This document shows, piece after piece, positions 43,442-54,590 of a DNA stretch of 64,000 nt. A program made the position numbers and the translations under genes. The first letter of the stretch is position 1; each line of letters opens with the position of its first letter. The notes under the pieces were generated by a model. The model was not told where the DNA came from. It did not search any database and saw nothing but the letters and a program-made list of their open reading frames with translations. Origin of the DNA: Sphaerulina vaccinii. Taxonomy: Eukaryota; Ascomycota; Dothideomycetes; Mycosphaerellales; Mycosphaerellaceae. The stretch spans positions 1,984,001 through 2,048,000 of the forward strand of contig JAKUDP010000007.1 in assembly GCA_022570795.1 (NCBI GenBank), read 5' to 3'.

Positions 43442-44824
43442 CTTGTCCGTATGTGTCTTGCTTGTAGGTGAACTATGAGAGTCTGTCAAGTTACTGTCAG
43501 GATCAGGAGGTGTGCAGTAACGCAAAAGGGATAGAGCAGGATGCAGAAACGAGAGACTGCTCAGCGAAAGAGAGCGTACAACTGGAGCTCCAAGAATGAC
43601 TGCGAACACAGCTGGGTATCTTATACATGTGATTACTGTCATCATTGCGAATCCACTTCTACTTCAGACCTGCATCTGCAAACGCCTACGGAAGCTGCGC
43701 TGTGCTACGTCGCGGCCAGAAAAGTCATCTGCGCTGCTCGGTTGCGTGCTGAAGGTGTATGTCCAGAACGTCGATAAGTCGCGAAGTTCACAAGGGATAT
43801 CAAACGCGGGTATGAAACAGCCGTGGCGTTGATGATGTGCGTCCCCACGGCACAATGCATAGTCTTGTATTGGTGATGCGATCCAGATCGGCAGGCGGGC
43901 TGACAGTGGTCGGGTGCAGATACTAAGATACTGCCAGCAGCGGTTGAGCACATTGTCCATCATCGTGCTACTGAGAGCCTGGGCTGGTGATTGTCTCTTC
44001 CCTGCCTCCTTCAAACGCAAAGTATTGTCAGACTCTGTCCGGCTTCAGCATAAATCGCTGTAACTGCAGGGTTGCACTGCTACAGTGCAGACTTGACTGA
44101 TAGACTGACAGTATCTGGTCTGATCATTTAGCTGATCGAAGTTCGCGAATGCCGAAAGGCTGAAGTGTTGCCAATTCCAAGGACCAGGGTCGCCCCGGTC
44201 GTGCCTCTGAGCTGTACCACCGTAGTGCGTCTGTCAGTTCTGACCCGTTTGCCGGCTTCCACTGGCTGAACGTAGGGTAGCTGCGAGGCTGCTTGCGGCA
44301 GGACGGCTCCACGCGTAACAGCATCGATTAGAGGTTCTCCAGCACAAGCGTTCCAAATCCATGAAATGATTATCTTCGTGACAATCAGACCGAGCTTTCC
44401 TACAAGTACGCCACCTGTCTTCGCACATGCAGCGGACGGCTTCTTCATGGCTGCCACACTCGTTGGTGTTTTCCCACCTGTATGCGAGAATTGCGAAATC
44501 CGTCTTGGTGGCTTATGCAAGGCAGGCGATCTTTACGGGCGAGTGCAGCTCACCCCAGGTACTGTGTAACGCAAGTCCACTCAAATGCTGTGGCACAGTA
44601 CAAGACGAACGCACAGCCGATCACTGAAGCTTGCTGTTCTTGTTGTGCACCATGCTTGCAATAAGCCGTAGGCGACGTCGTACCTGGCTGGCAATTCCAG
44701 ACCTGTAGACCTGTTCGATATGCTGACCATAGATACCGCTCGCAGTCCTTCGGACTCTCCTCTGTCATTTCCAAGAGCGTCACATCCAATGTCTTTTATC
44801 CAATTCCTTCGCCTCCGGACATGC
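43442..44824. other. Intergenic interval, about 1.4 kb
   Basis: No supported gene; the longest ORFs (under 135 codons) lie on both strands without family signals. Expected to hold the promoter of the secreted repeat protein and the 3'UTR of the Ldb17-like gene. Confidence 0.45.
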
Positions 44825-46650
44825 TCAAGTAGCAGCATTCTCATCAGCGAAAGGACTTCTCGAGTCGCTCCTCTCTGGTATGTCGACGTTTGCAGAACTT
44901 GGTTTCAACATCTCACCAGTCATCTTGCGTCCATACTTCGACTTTGGTGGAGCGGGTGGCAGCTTTGGCCTCTTCTTCGCTTCCGGCTCGCCTGCTTTTT
45001 GCGCTTCCGGCTCAACCATAGCAGCCTGCGTAGTATCCTGACTCGGCGAAACCTCAAAGAGCTTCTCCTCATGTCCATCCTTCACGATCGCACCCTGCGT
45101 AGTGGCAGTAGGACTTCCAGATCCATTCGCCGCAACCTTGCTAGTCTTGCGCATACGTCTCGGTATAGGAACACTGGGCTTAGCTTTCACCACCTTAGCA
45201 GTGACATCGGTTGCTGAAACGCTGAGCGAGCTCTCTCCTGCTTCAGCCAAGCTCATCCCTAACAGCTTCTTCGCCACGGCTTCTTCTCCACCATTACTGC
45301 TGCCACCATTCTGCGCAGAGATTCCTGTCGCAGCACTGACTTCTGCCAGCTTCTCTTCGATGGCGGCTTCCATTTCGTCGCCTTCCTCTCGTATCCAATC
45401 GATTTGCTTGATCCTAATCACGAGTCGAATGACAGTTGCGTCGACAGGCGCGAAGTGTGCGCTAGTCCGGTCGATAAGAAGGTACAGTAGACGTCTGACC
45501 TCTAGTCGCTTGTAGTTTTGTCCTTCGTGCGCGAGTTGGGTGTTCTTCAGCAGAGGACATAACACTCTCAAATACGTATGTCGTAGAGCGCGCTGTCCGT
45601 CACGATCAGGCGCCAAGTCCGATTCGTGGCTTTCGTCCAGGTCTAGCAGATTTCGGATGATCACATCAACCAGCACATTCAGGTCATTCGTGTAGAAGTA
45701 CTCGTAGGTATTAGGTGTGGTAAACAATAGGTACAACAGCTTTAGAATTAGTAATTGAGGACCGAGTTCTGTTTCTCGGTTCAGTAGAAGTATGAGGTTC
45801 TCGCCAAAGGTGCGGTATGAAGGTCCATGGAAGCTCAACAGCTTGAGTATACGGTTTGTCATGCCCGGTTCCGCGGTTCCTGGTGAAGTTGGAGTATTTG
45901 CCAGACACATATATTGCTCGTTGAGGGCCAGCAGGACTCGTATGATGGGATAATGATATGGATCGTCTGCGTCCGATGAGAGCTCCTCAATCAGCTGGAA
46001 GAGATATAAAATAAATCCGTCGTCCACAACTGTCAGATCATCACGCGACAGCTTCTGTATCCTGCTCATCTCGAACAGCAGTTCCAACAGAAGGCGATGT
46101 AGTCCAATGTCGTGGTCTCTCTTGTCGCGCACCAGTTCTACCAGACGTTGAAAGGTGCCTTCAGCCTGCATCAGCTCGAAGGTAGACTCGTTCGCGCGAC
46201 CATCGAAGAGCAGGACTGCTGCTACGAGATGCAGTGTATTGGTGTCGTCCTCTTGCAGCAGACAGTACAAGATCTGCCGGCGCACATAGTCTTCGTTCTT
46301 CTTGAACAGCTCGCAGTCTAAGAGCTTCCAACAGCATCGCGCGACATCGTATTCAGTCTGAAGGTAGTCTGTCTTATGCCGGCTGGTGAAGTCGAGATAT
46401 CGTCTCAGAGCGTCGTCAATCTGTTCATGGTCTTCGAGGAACGAGCTCGACACCGAGCCCGTCGGCGAGTCGGCCGTATCATTGAGAGACGCATTCGAGG
46501 CAGCGAGGTCTGGCGAGACGATGTCTTCCAACTCTGTAGATGTCAGTCTGTCACATGCACTTCGGGTATTGTATGCATAGAGAACAACATACCGGACCAG
46601 AATTGCGCGTCGCTCTCTATCGCATGCTGGGAGTCACTTTCGTCGCCCAT
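44825..46650 (-). CDS. SPIN90/Ldb17-like regulator of cortical actin and endocytosis
   Basis: Two exons: 46650-46593 (MGDESDSQHAIESDAQFWS) and 46533-44825, joined over a 59-nt intron (GTATGT...CTACAG, phase 1); 588 residues. The long helical region (RRYLDFTSRHKTDYLQTEYD, CCWKLLDCELFKKNEDYVRR, LHRLLLELLFEMSRIQKLS, SFHGPSYRTFGENLILLLNR, LLILKLLYLLFTTPNTYEYF, LRHTYLRVLCPLL) is the Ldb17/SPIN90 armadillo-like domain. In yeasts this protein activates Arp2/3 without WASP-family help and limits actin assembly at endocytic patches. The C-terminal 170 residues are disordered and carry a proline-rich SH3-binding segment (KRPKLPPAPPKSKYGRKMTG), as in Ldb17. Confident on family. Confidence 0.9.
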
Positions 46651-47011
46651 GCTTCCAGCTCCGCCACCAGCACATTGCTCACATGCACTTCTCTGTCAAT
46701 TGGTGTATATAGCAATGGCAGAACAGTAGTAGTAGTAGTGACGATCGTCAAGATGCAAGCTTGGAAAGTGGATCCGGCTAATGAAGGGAAATGGAGATGA
46801 CGAAGCCGGTTTCTGCCTCAGGTTTCACGCATGTGATAGCGATCTCAATCACTTGCTAGATGATGACTATGGATCCATGCCCTAGCTCTCAAACAGTCAT
46901 GGGCATGGCTCAGAAGGGACCGCAACTTCTTCGTGCATCGGCCATTCTCCAAGCTATGAGCTTTCCGACAATCCCTTCTGAGCAGTGTCAACGATACCAC
47001 GAGCGATGCCC
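46651..47011. other. Spacer between Ldb17-like and sulfatase genes
   Basis: 361 bases with a short TAG/TAC run near 46725 and otherwise no feature. Confidence 0.4.
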
Positions 47012-48935
47012 TCAAGCACCAACATCAAAGCTATACGGATTCACACCCACAGGGCCCTCGCTTTCTAGTATATATCCTTCCTCGCACTTCTCATACACCA
47101 CTTTCTGTTGCTTAGCATAGAAGCTGTCATAGTCCTTCGCCATCGCGTCTGCCAGGCTCTTGACATCCCCGGCAGGATGCAGCACTTCCCAAGGATGTGT
47201 ACAACTTCTTCCATGACAAGTCTTGAGGACCATTAAGAGGGCATCCAACCTCATGATCAGCTCCTCAGTACCAGGCTGCATCCCTTGAATGGTCAGTTGA
47301 GTGTTCCCGAACTGATCCGCTTCCCACGGCCTAGGAGACATGTCGTTCTGTGGATACAAATTCTCCATCTCATAAGGATCTCTCTTCAAATCATAAAGTT
47401 CGCGTTCTCCACTACACCAAACAGTGTATAAGAAACTGTATTTGTTATCTTTCCCGATGATTCGAAGAGCTTTATAAGTATGATTCGGATAGAGAATTTG
47501 TCCGTGATCGCCTTCTGACATTATTACGCCCCACATTTCGATGTTGATGTGTTCGGTTGTCCAGTCCTCCTCAGCACTAGCCAAGAGAGAAGTGCCGATA
47601 AATTCATTCGTCTCAGCAAGATCAGATGAGGTTGAGGAGAGACCGTGAATTGGAATGACCTGTCCATCAAAGTCTTCTCTAAGTGGGCCGCCTGCAAGGG
47701 CGATGAACGTCGGAGCAAGATCTGTATGCGTCGTCACGATATCCGTACTCCTGTTGCGCGGTATACCAGGTCCGCGTACGATGAAAGGTATATTGACATC
47801 TTCTTCGAATGCGCATTGTTTGCCTGGTTGTAGTCTGTGTTGTCCGATATGGTATCCATTATCTGTGCTGAAGAAGATATATGTCTCTTCTGTGATGCCA
47901 GCTTGATCGAGCCTGGAGAAGAGCTCGTCGATCATCTCATCAACTGATTGGAGTGCTCTAAGCCGCGAACGATAAAAATGGTCATTGAAATCTATGTTGG
48001 TTTGGTTTTGTTGAGGCAGTCGAGAGATCCAGCTCACGCTATGCGGGGAGGAAGGGTTGAAATGTGGTGTTCTGGGCACTTTCACATCTGGAAAGAGATG
48101 AGCGTGTTGTGCAGCTGGGATGGGTGGAGATTGAGTGTTCGAGCCTTCCGAGAAATTCCCATCGATTGCAGTGTTCATGTGGACATTTGAATGTGGTGCT
48201 GTGGGCGCGATCGTCAAAAAGAAGGGCTTTGCCTCATTCCTGTAGTCTTGAATCGCAGTGTCGAGGAAGGCGAGAGCTTTTGATGCGATGAGATCGGTAC
48301 TGTATTCTCCTCCGTAGGATATTGGAGCTTCGTCATTTCGGACAAATGTTGCGTTGAAGTATTCGTAAGTATATGGATCGAGGAGGAATTCTGAACCAGT
48401 CCAGCCTGCTGCCCTCGGAGAGTCGTAATTGTCTACGCTATGAGCATTGAAGAGCTTTCCGACGTAGTAGGTGGCATAGTTGAGTGATTGTAGCCATATG
48501 GGGAGGTATGCGGAATTCAGGCCCTGCGAGACAAATTTGGGATAGCCGCCTGCTGGTGGTTCAGCAAGAAGCAGCAATGCGAAGAAACCTGGGGACGCAG
48601 ATCAGTGATCATAGTCACCTACCGTATGGAGGGTTCACATCTGTCACATTAGTGTTATGCGCTGCTTTGCCTGTCCACAAGCTTACTCGTGAAGGGCAGC
48701 ACAGTGCTACTGTACAGTAGTGCTTGTTGAATGTCGTGCCTTGCTCTGTAATATGTCGCTTCAGGTGTGGCATGTATGACAACGAATCCATATGCAGGTC
48801 TTGATCATCTGTGAGAATGAAGATGATGTTTGGCTGCTTCTTGCCAGAGAGCAGAGGCTGTTGATTCGTGCTTACAGCACAGGTGCTGAGCATGAAATTG
48901 GCCACCACGGCCAGGCTCATCGAGTGTACCATCAT
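47012..48935 (-). CDS. Secreted arylsulfatase-type sulfatase
   Basis: Exon 1 (48935-48623) and exon 2 (48549-47012) join across a 73-nt intron so that the product reads NPPYGGYPKFVSQGLN, a conserved sulfatase stretch; 616 residues. The N-terminus is a signal peptide (SLAVVANFMLSTCAVS). IIFILTDDQD binds the catalytic Ca2+. YCTVALCCPSRVSLWTGK contains C-x-P-S-R, whose Cys is converted to formylglycine for sulfate-ester hydrolysis. IFFSTDNGYHIGQHRL is the second metal/substrate motif. Several N-glycosylation sequons occur. The family includes choline-, aryl- and glycosaminoglycan-type sulfatases; substrate cannot be chosen. The exon-2 acceptor at 48550-48552 is preferred over an earlier CCCCAG, which would add a hydrophobic FFALLLLAEP insert. 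Confidence 0.88.
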
Positions 48936-49630
48936 TGTGACTCCTCGATCCTGGACACTGAGGTGTACGTGGAGGGTAGGCTGCGATGTCTAAGGACTAA
49001 GCGATGGCTACGCGCGTCTGTGTTCGCGTTCGTAGCAGGCAGTTCGTGGGAAGTACAGCAAGCTTGAGTTCGCGTAATTGATAATAACCCGAGCAGCCTA
49101 TCTGGCACTCAAGGCGGTTGTCATGCGCTCGTACAGGAAAGTCATCGTAAGGTGTTTTGTATGTTGTTGTTGGAGACAGAAGTTGAAGGTGGTGCAGAGC
49201 CAAATCCTTGTCGTCGGTCTCGGCCGAGGATATGGCGCAATGCCGATCTTACAGGGGTCATTATGTCGGCCGTGCGATCGATATAACTAGGGTTAACATG
49301 ATACCCACATCGTCAATATCATAGTCCTTCAGTCAAGCTATGGTGAGATGAACACCGTACTTACCGACCAGCAGGAATCATAACTCTGGCGGAATGGTTG
49401 CTAGCACAATGACGCTTTCGAGCGTTGGGTCGTTGAGAACCTGACATTAATTCACTGTTCGTCTACCAGAAATCGTGCACGCTGAGGACTGCTTCTTATG
49501 CAGCGCTGGTCCATGCTAAGTGCTTGCTGTCAGAACTACCACAAGAGTATGCTCAATCTTCTAGAGAGAAATGCCCTCGGACTCTTCTGCTAGCGTGTCA
49601 TTCACCCGGCTCGTTCTCACGCCAGCCTCA
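48936..49630. other. Intergenic region
   Basis: About 700 bases; promoter side of the sulfatase gene and 3' side of the cofactor C gene. No protein-like frame. Confidence 0.45.
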
Positions 49631-50861
49631 TCACTCCTGTCTTGGCAGATTGACAGCATCAAGCACATTCCGAACGCTCGTCTCTGGACCTCCAGGCACA
49701 ACATCTCTCCAGACCTCTTCAGCAACTCTCTTTCCAGGAGCCATCACACTCCAATTTGGACTCTGCTCAGCTCTCAGCCACTTGAAGTCGTCTACATCGC
49801 TCCACTTGTTCTCCACCGGCTTGTCACTATCCAGCATATACGCCTGCGGAAGAGGTGCGAAGCGAATCGCATTGCAGTTCTCGATGATTGGTCGACCAGT
49901 CGCCTGAAGATACACATCGCAGTTCGATGAGTCGTGCATGCGAAACTGTCGCGTGGCGACAAGGATGACCGAGTCTTTGATATTGTGCATCATGATAGCT
50001 CCCGAGACATGCCCACAGATGATCAGTGAAGAAGAGATGTTCTTGAGGTAGAGGGCTGCAAATGGCTTGTCTGCTGCAGGCTGCGATAGATCCACGACGC
50101 AGTGGTCGATGTTGGACACTGTGCCGGAAGAGGTAGCATGCGAAGCTGCAGTAGGAAGTACGACGTGTATGTCCTCATGGTCTGATATGTCGACTGACTT
50201 TGACTGCGAAAAGGAAGGCTGGCGGAAGTGAGGGCTGTCGTCGCCTGTTGCTGAGGCAGGTACGTTGGCTTCGGTGCCGTCCTCGATGGCTGAGTCGTTC
50301 GCAGGCGAACTCGGGTCCGCCGGTGTTGTGGGCATGGTTGAGTTGTTTGACATATCAGACAGATATGCTGGAGCTTGTAGCCGTTGTTGATGAGCAAGCT
50401 CTGCTGCATCGTTGAGACTAATAGCCGATTCGTTCTTGCCTGCTGTAAAGAGAGGTCCTGACTTGGACTTGAATGAGAACTTCGGCTTCGGAGCGTGCGA
50501 CTGTCGTACTTCTTGCAACTTGTTGTTCAGCGCCTTGATAGCTTCGCCATATGTTCTCTGGTCGTATGCTGGCACATATGAAGATGCATCTTGCACTTCG
50601 CTAGACAATCTGGCGATGCTTGAGAGACAGTGATCAATGGCATCTGATCTTTCGCCACCCGTAAGACTGTGTTTGCTGATGCGAGTCATCTGGTCTTGGA
50701 GATCTTCGACACTGTCAGTCAGGCTGGGAAATACATCCTGCTGCTGAAGTATGCGGACCTGTGACTTCAAGCTGGAAGTATTTGAAGAATTTCTCACTGG
50801 GCGAGAGCTGTACAGCTGGTGCTGATTTGCCATTCGTGCCTAGTGAATCTGAGGATGTCAT
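49631..50861 (-). CDS. Tubulin-binding cofactor C
   Basis: The C-terminal half is a clear TBCC/CARP domain: LYLKNISSSLIICGHVSGAI, DSVILVATRQFRMHDSSNCD, LQATGRPIIENCNAIRFAP, WSDVDDFKWL. In this domain the RMH-x-S Arg acts as GTPase-activating finger for beta-tubulin during alpha/beta heterodimer folding. The N-terminal spectrin-like region is SEKFFKYFQLEVT in one frame and LQDQMTRISKHSLTGGERSDAI in another. They join if a 55-nt intron (50758-50704) with weak GTCCGC donor and AAG acceptor is removed, giving a family-like EVTDLQDQM. Then the start is ATG 50861 (MTSSDSLG). Otherwise an ATG at 50833 in the main frame gives 400 residues with a poor N-terminus. Residues between the domains are disordered, Ser/Thr/Pro-rich. 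Confidence 0.85.
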
Positions 50862-52664
50862 GATGCTGTTTTGTCCCTCGCACTTTGATGGGGGAAGATT
50901 GTGCTTTGCTTGAAGAAGTATCTGTGGTAGTTGAGTTCCTGACACTGTTTGTTTTACGTTTCATTAGACGTCATCTGATAGTGCTTGCCTCTTCGAACAG
51001 CTCATCATCATGTCAACTTGATCTTGACCTTGATGCACAGCCTGACGAATGTTGTGTTGCTGTCGCGTGGTCGTGTCGAAACCCCGCATCTTCATCGGAT
51101 CGTCCCGCGGAACTTCACTTCGGCTGCCTTGGCGCGTGGCTCCTTCCGTTCTCACGTTTCGCACGAGACGACAACATCTCTTATAAGTTTCACCTACACG
51201 CTGGCACATTCACCTAGAAAGCGGACGACTAGCTGAGTCATACTGCCACGACGACTGCGGAGCTGATGTACATGAACAAGAGTTGGGAGACAGCCTAGAA
51301 GATGGCATGCTAGTCCACCTACCCTGGCAATGACTGGACACGAAGGAAGATGATATGGAGTAAAGCGCATGGTATCAAACGCCTGGATAGCGTACAGTAA
51401 GCGACCGACTCAGCGGTCTGTAGCCGAGAGGATGTGTACACTCTTCATACTCAGATCTGTGTGTGGTCAGCACGTCTCAACAAAAGAGACGCGACTGCAA
51501 GTCCATTGATGCACGGAAAGTGATCGAGGACGTGATGAAACTGGACTAAACCGGAAAGGCAAGATGCCAGGAGAGGAATAGGTGTTCTAATCCTATACCG
51601 GCTAGCAGAAATGTCGGACTCACGGAACCTCAGCATAGCTCGCCATGTTCTCCTTGTCTTACGATCGTACTGGGAGCACTCCTGTAGCACTCATCCTCCT
51701 AGGTCCGATCTCTTGTTGTGCCACCGCTCTTCCTGCATGCGAGACCAGAGCCATCATGCTCCACACATAAGAAGCGCATCTCTCAGCCTACTCCTCGGAC
51801 TCTCCCCCGGCTCCTGCTTTCCGGACTTTCCACTAATGGCATTGCGTCTACCTCTCCATGTAGCCATACGTCCGCCGTCCACGCCTCTGATCCAGACGCG
51901 AATGGAGCGACGATAGCGACGCCTGGTAGCATCAGGAGGATGGAGGAAGTTGCGGTCCACGGCCTGTCCTCTTGTGGCTTCTCCTGGCGATGCGTTATTG
52001 TCAGGCGTGGGTGGAGTGATAGTGATTCCTGGTATGACTCTATGCTGAGCCTGAAGAGTGGCGTGACAAGACTTCGGCGACAGTGATATGCTTGCTTGTC
52101 TGTTGCGCAGACGTCGGCGTGGGAAAGCTTCGAGATCGGTGCAATGTGATTGCCTTCGTGAGAACATGGCTGCTTGCGCGTGATCACTTGATCGGTTGCT
52201 GGGTGCAGAGAAAGAGAAGTGGGTCGAGCGGGCGACGTTTTGTATGCTTGTGAAAGAGATGGAACTGTCGAGTCTGTTACTGTGTGAGACATTTACGCAG
52301 CGTTGGCGTGTTGATACTCGATGACACTACAATGGACGAGAAGTGTGTCAAAGCGATCTGCATGAAACGTTTCACTCGTAGAGTTTGAGAAGCTCTGCTC
52401 AATAGCCAGCTGGACTTCATGACCTGCTCCGATTGCTGGTGGCATGGCTTCAGGCATTGAGTCGAGCGATTGGCTTGAATGAAGAGAGAACGCTTTCCAT
52501 GTCCGGGCAAATATCTGGTGGATGGGTGTGTGTTCGTTCCTCGCCTTCGCCTGGCTCTTCCGTCTCCACACTACGCTCTCTGGCATGCAACCAGTGACAG
52601 CTGCAGCTGCCCATCCGCTTAAGCCACCGCGGTTGCTTCGTGCGCTGTAGAGAAATACACGCGC
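50862..52664. other. Gene-poor interval, about 1.8 kb
   Basis: Contains overlapping minus-strand ORFs of 169 (51783-52292), 137 (51754-52167) and 97 codons (52293-52586). Their overlap in different frames and the Arg/Ser/Pro-rich content suggest chance, though a poorly conserved gene cannot be excluded. Confidence 0.4.
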
Positions 52665-53315
52665 TTACATCTTCCTGACCTGAAGGCGGTGGTGTGGACC
52701 TGCGCCCCGGCGTGCTTTCTCGAACGCAGTCTCGCGTACAGCAGCAGTCTGTCCTGGCAGATGTTGACCTGGCCACCACCTAGGCGTGGCTGTAGATGCA
52801 ACAAATGTGATACAATCCATGTCGCCTAGCGCTCTGTTGGTACCAGCTCGAGCCTTTCCCAACTCAAGACTCCAGTCGGGCAGAGCATCGGTCAGCACAC
52901 GAGGATACACCTCATATGCGTGCAACATGATCTTGTCCTCATGCTCCTCGCCCACGAGCGCTCTGAGCGCTATGAAAGAAGCCACTGAGCTCGGCTCAAT
53001 CCAGAGGTACCTGATCCGGCGTAAATGCTCCTTGGAAGGTCCGATCGTGTTCAGGAATCGGCTGGTCATACGCGGACCGAGCTCGAAGGTGTTGGCGCCT
53101 TACAGAACCGGTGTAGCCTCGTTGTGAATCTGGCGGCTGACCAGAAGAAGATTGACATTGATCTTACCCTCGTGCCGGATACGCAACTTCAATGCTCGAC
53201 CGTCGTCAGATAGTGGGATGGCGAAGTTGAGAGGTCCGTCAACGACAAGAGCTAGGTTGTAGATGGCGTTTCTCAGCTCTGGCGACAAGTCGCTGAAGCC
53301 CGTATGGCTCGCCAT
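52665..53315 (-). pseudogene. 2EXR/F-box-like fungal protein with in-frame stop
   Basis: The ATG at 53315 begins MASHTGFSDLSPELRNAIYNLAL, the LPxELRNxIYxLAL signature of a large fungal 2EXR/F-box-like family. LLLVSRQIHNEATPVL follows, then a TAA at 53102-53100, and the same frame continues without shift: GANTFELGPRMTSRFLNTIG and HLRRIRYLWIEPS to the stop at 52665. The family normally reads PVLYGxNTF across this point, so one codon became a stop. Alternatively the GTAAGG that contains the stop is a donor for a 42-nt in-frame intron ending ACCAG, which would delete the conserved NTF motif. Function of the family is unknown. About 216 codons in total. Confidence 0.6.
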
Positions 53316-54191
53316 TGCGCTGTTCACAATGTTAGTAACTGGACGTGCTGAGTAGTTGCGCTACCTACAGCTTCGGCGCTGCTTCGAGCATGATCTGTGG
53401 TGCAGGCCTGGTCGTCTGTGGTAGGGCTCTCGAAGTCTCGAAGCCTCAGAGAAGCAGAGAAGGCAGTCAAGCACGCTAAGTGTGCACGGATGCTACATGT
53501 GCCTCAGGAATCCAATGTCGAGTCGCGTGCAGGACATGTCTTAGAGCCTCAAGCTCGAAGCGAGCATACAACTAGGATCTCGTACAGTCTGTGCTGCTGC
53601 ATCAGCGAGTTCTTGCGTTGAGCCACATCATGCTCTCCTGTACATTGAGAAGATATGTCCTTGCCACAGTCGAATTTCTGGTGCCATGGCTGTCAGCAAA
53701 GAGTCATTGAGAGCAGAGGATTGGCAGCAGTGGATGTGCTACTCTTGCATTATCTTGCGTTCAGCAATCTCAATAGCCTGTTGAGTATGAGAGAGCATTG
53801 TTCTCCTTGGCTACGAACGATACAGCTTCTGTCTGTCTCTGATTTCATTGCTCAGAGCTCTTGCTACATCGGTTGTAGCGCCATGCGCTCAGTAGCCTCC
53901 GGCCTCCGGACTGCGGAGCTCTACAGTCTGTACTCGTCTTTGTGACCTTTGTTCTATCGAGCGGTCAGCAAATCTGAGATCCTTTGATCAATACTGGAGA
54001 CGGTCATACCTTTGTTCATCTCTTACGTGAGTGTTTGTTACTCCAATACATCTCCAATGGCCACTTTAGCTCGTTGATGCATGCTGTCTGGATCACTCTG
54101 GCCATGCTCAGTATATGGAACTTCGAAAACTATACTCATGATCTGTCAGTGCCTGCCATGTCTGGAGTTCTGGCAACCCTCATACCTGTTT
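53316..54191. other. Interval between the two 2EXR-like genes
   Basis: No supported gene; short plus-strand frames have no protein character. It separates two relatives of the same family in tandem on the minus strand. Confidence 0.4.
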
Positions 54192-54590
54192 TCAGCGCTT
54201 GCGCAGCTCCTTGCTGTTGCTCATGGAGTTGCTCAACAGCTTCTTGACTTCCTTCACCCAAGCGAGCTGGCTTTCCTGGTAGCTAGGCACCATAAACCGA
54301 CCACGGGTCGAGCGCTTGAGGGCGCCGCTGGTGTCGAATTGGAGAATGTCGATGGGATTGAGTCCGCGCGCGGCCTGCAATGCCTTCGCCCATGGCGCCA
54401 GGATCCGGATAAGCTTCCCAGCTCTGATGTGGTTTGCTGCAATGCGAACAGATTCCAGTCCCGGGAGCATGTCGAAGCCGGCGAACGCGCCAGCGAGCGA
54501 GTATTCGTTGTGATGATGAACACCGAGAAGGCGGAAGGTGCGTAAGTGCTTTGCAGAGTCCGCGCCAATGGTATCGATGAAGACGAGAAC
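54192..54590 (-). pseudogene. 3' fragment of a second 2EXR/F-box-like gene, cut by a hAT transposon
   Basis: An open frame enters from the transposon boundary and encodes about 132 residues: VFIDTIGADSAKHLRTFRLL, then FDMLPGLESVRIAANHIRAG and QLAWVKEVKKLL, ending at 54192. FIDTIGADSAKHLRTFRLL parallels FLNTIGPSKEHLRRIRYL in the gene at 53 kb, so the two are relatives. The missing N-terminal half with the ELRNxIY motif would lie on the far side of the transposon and is not in the window. Confidence 0.65.

Noticed and set aside
51754..52292. Two overlapping minus-strand ORFs (169 and 137 codons)
   Set aside because: Overlap in different frames, low-complexity Arg/Ser/Pro content and no family signal; kept only as a note in the interval entry.
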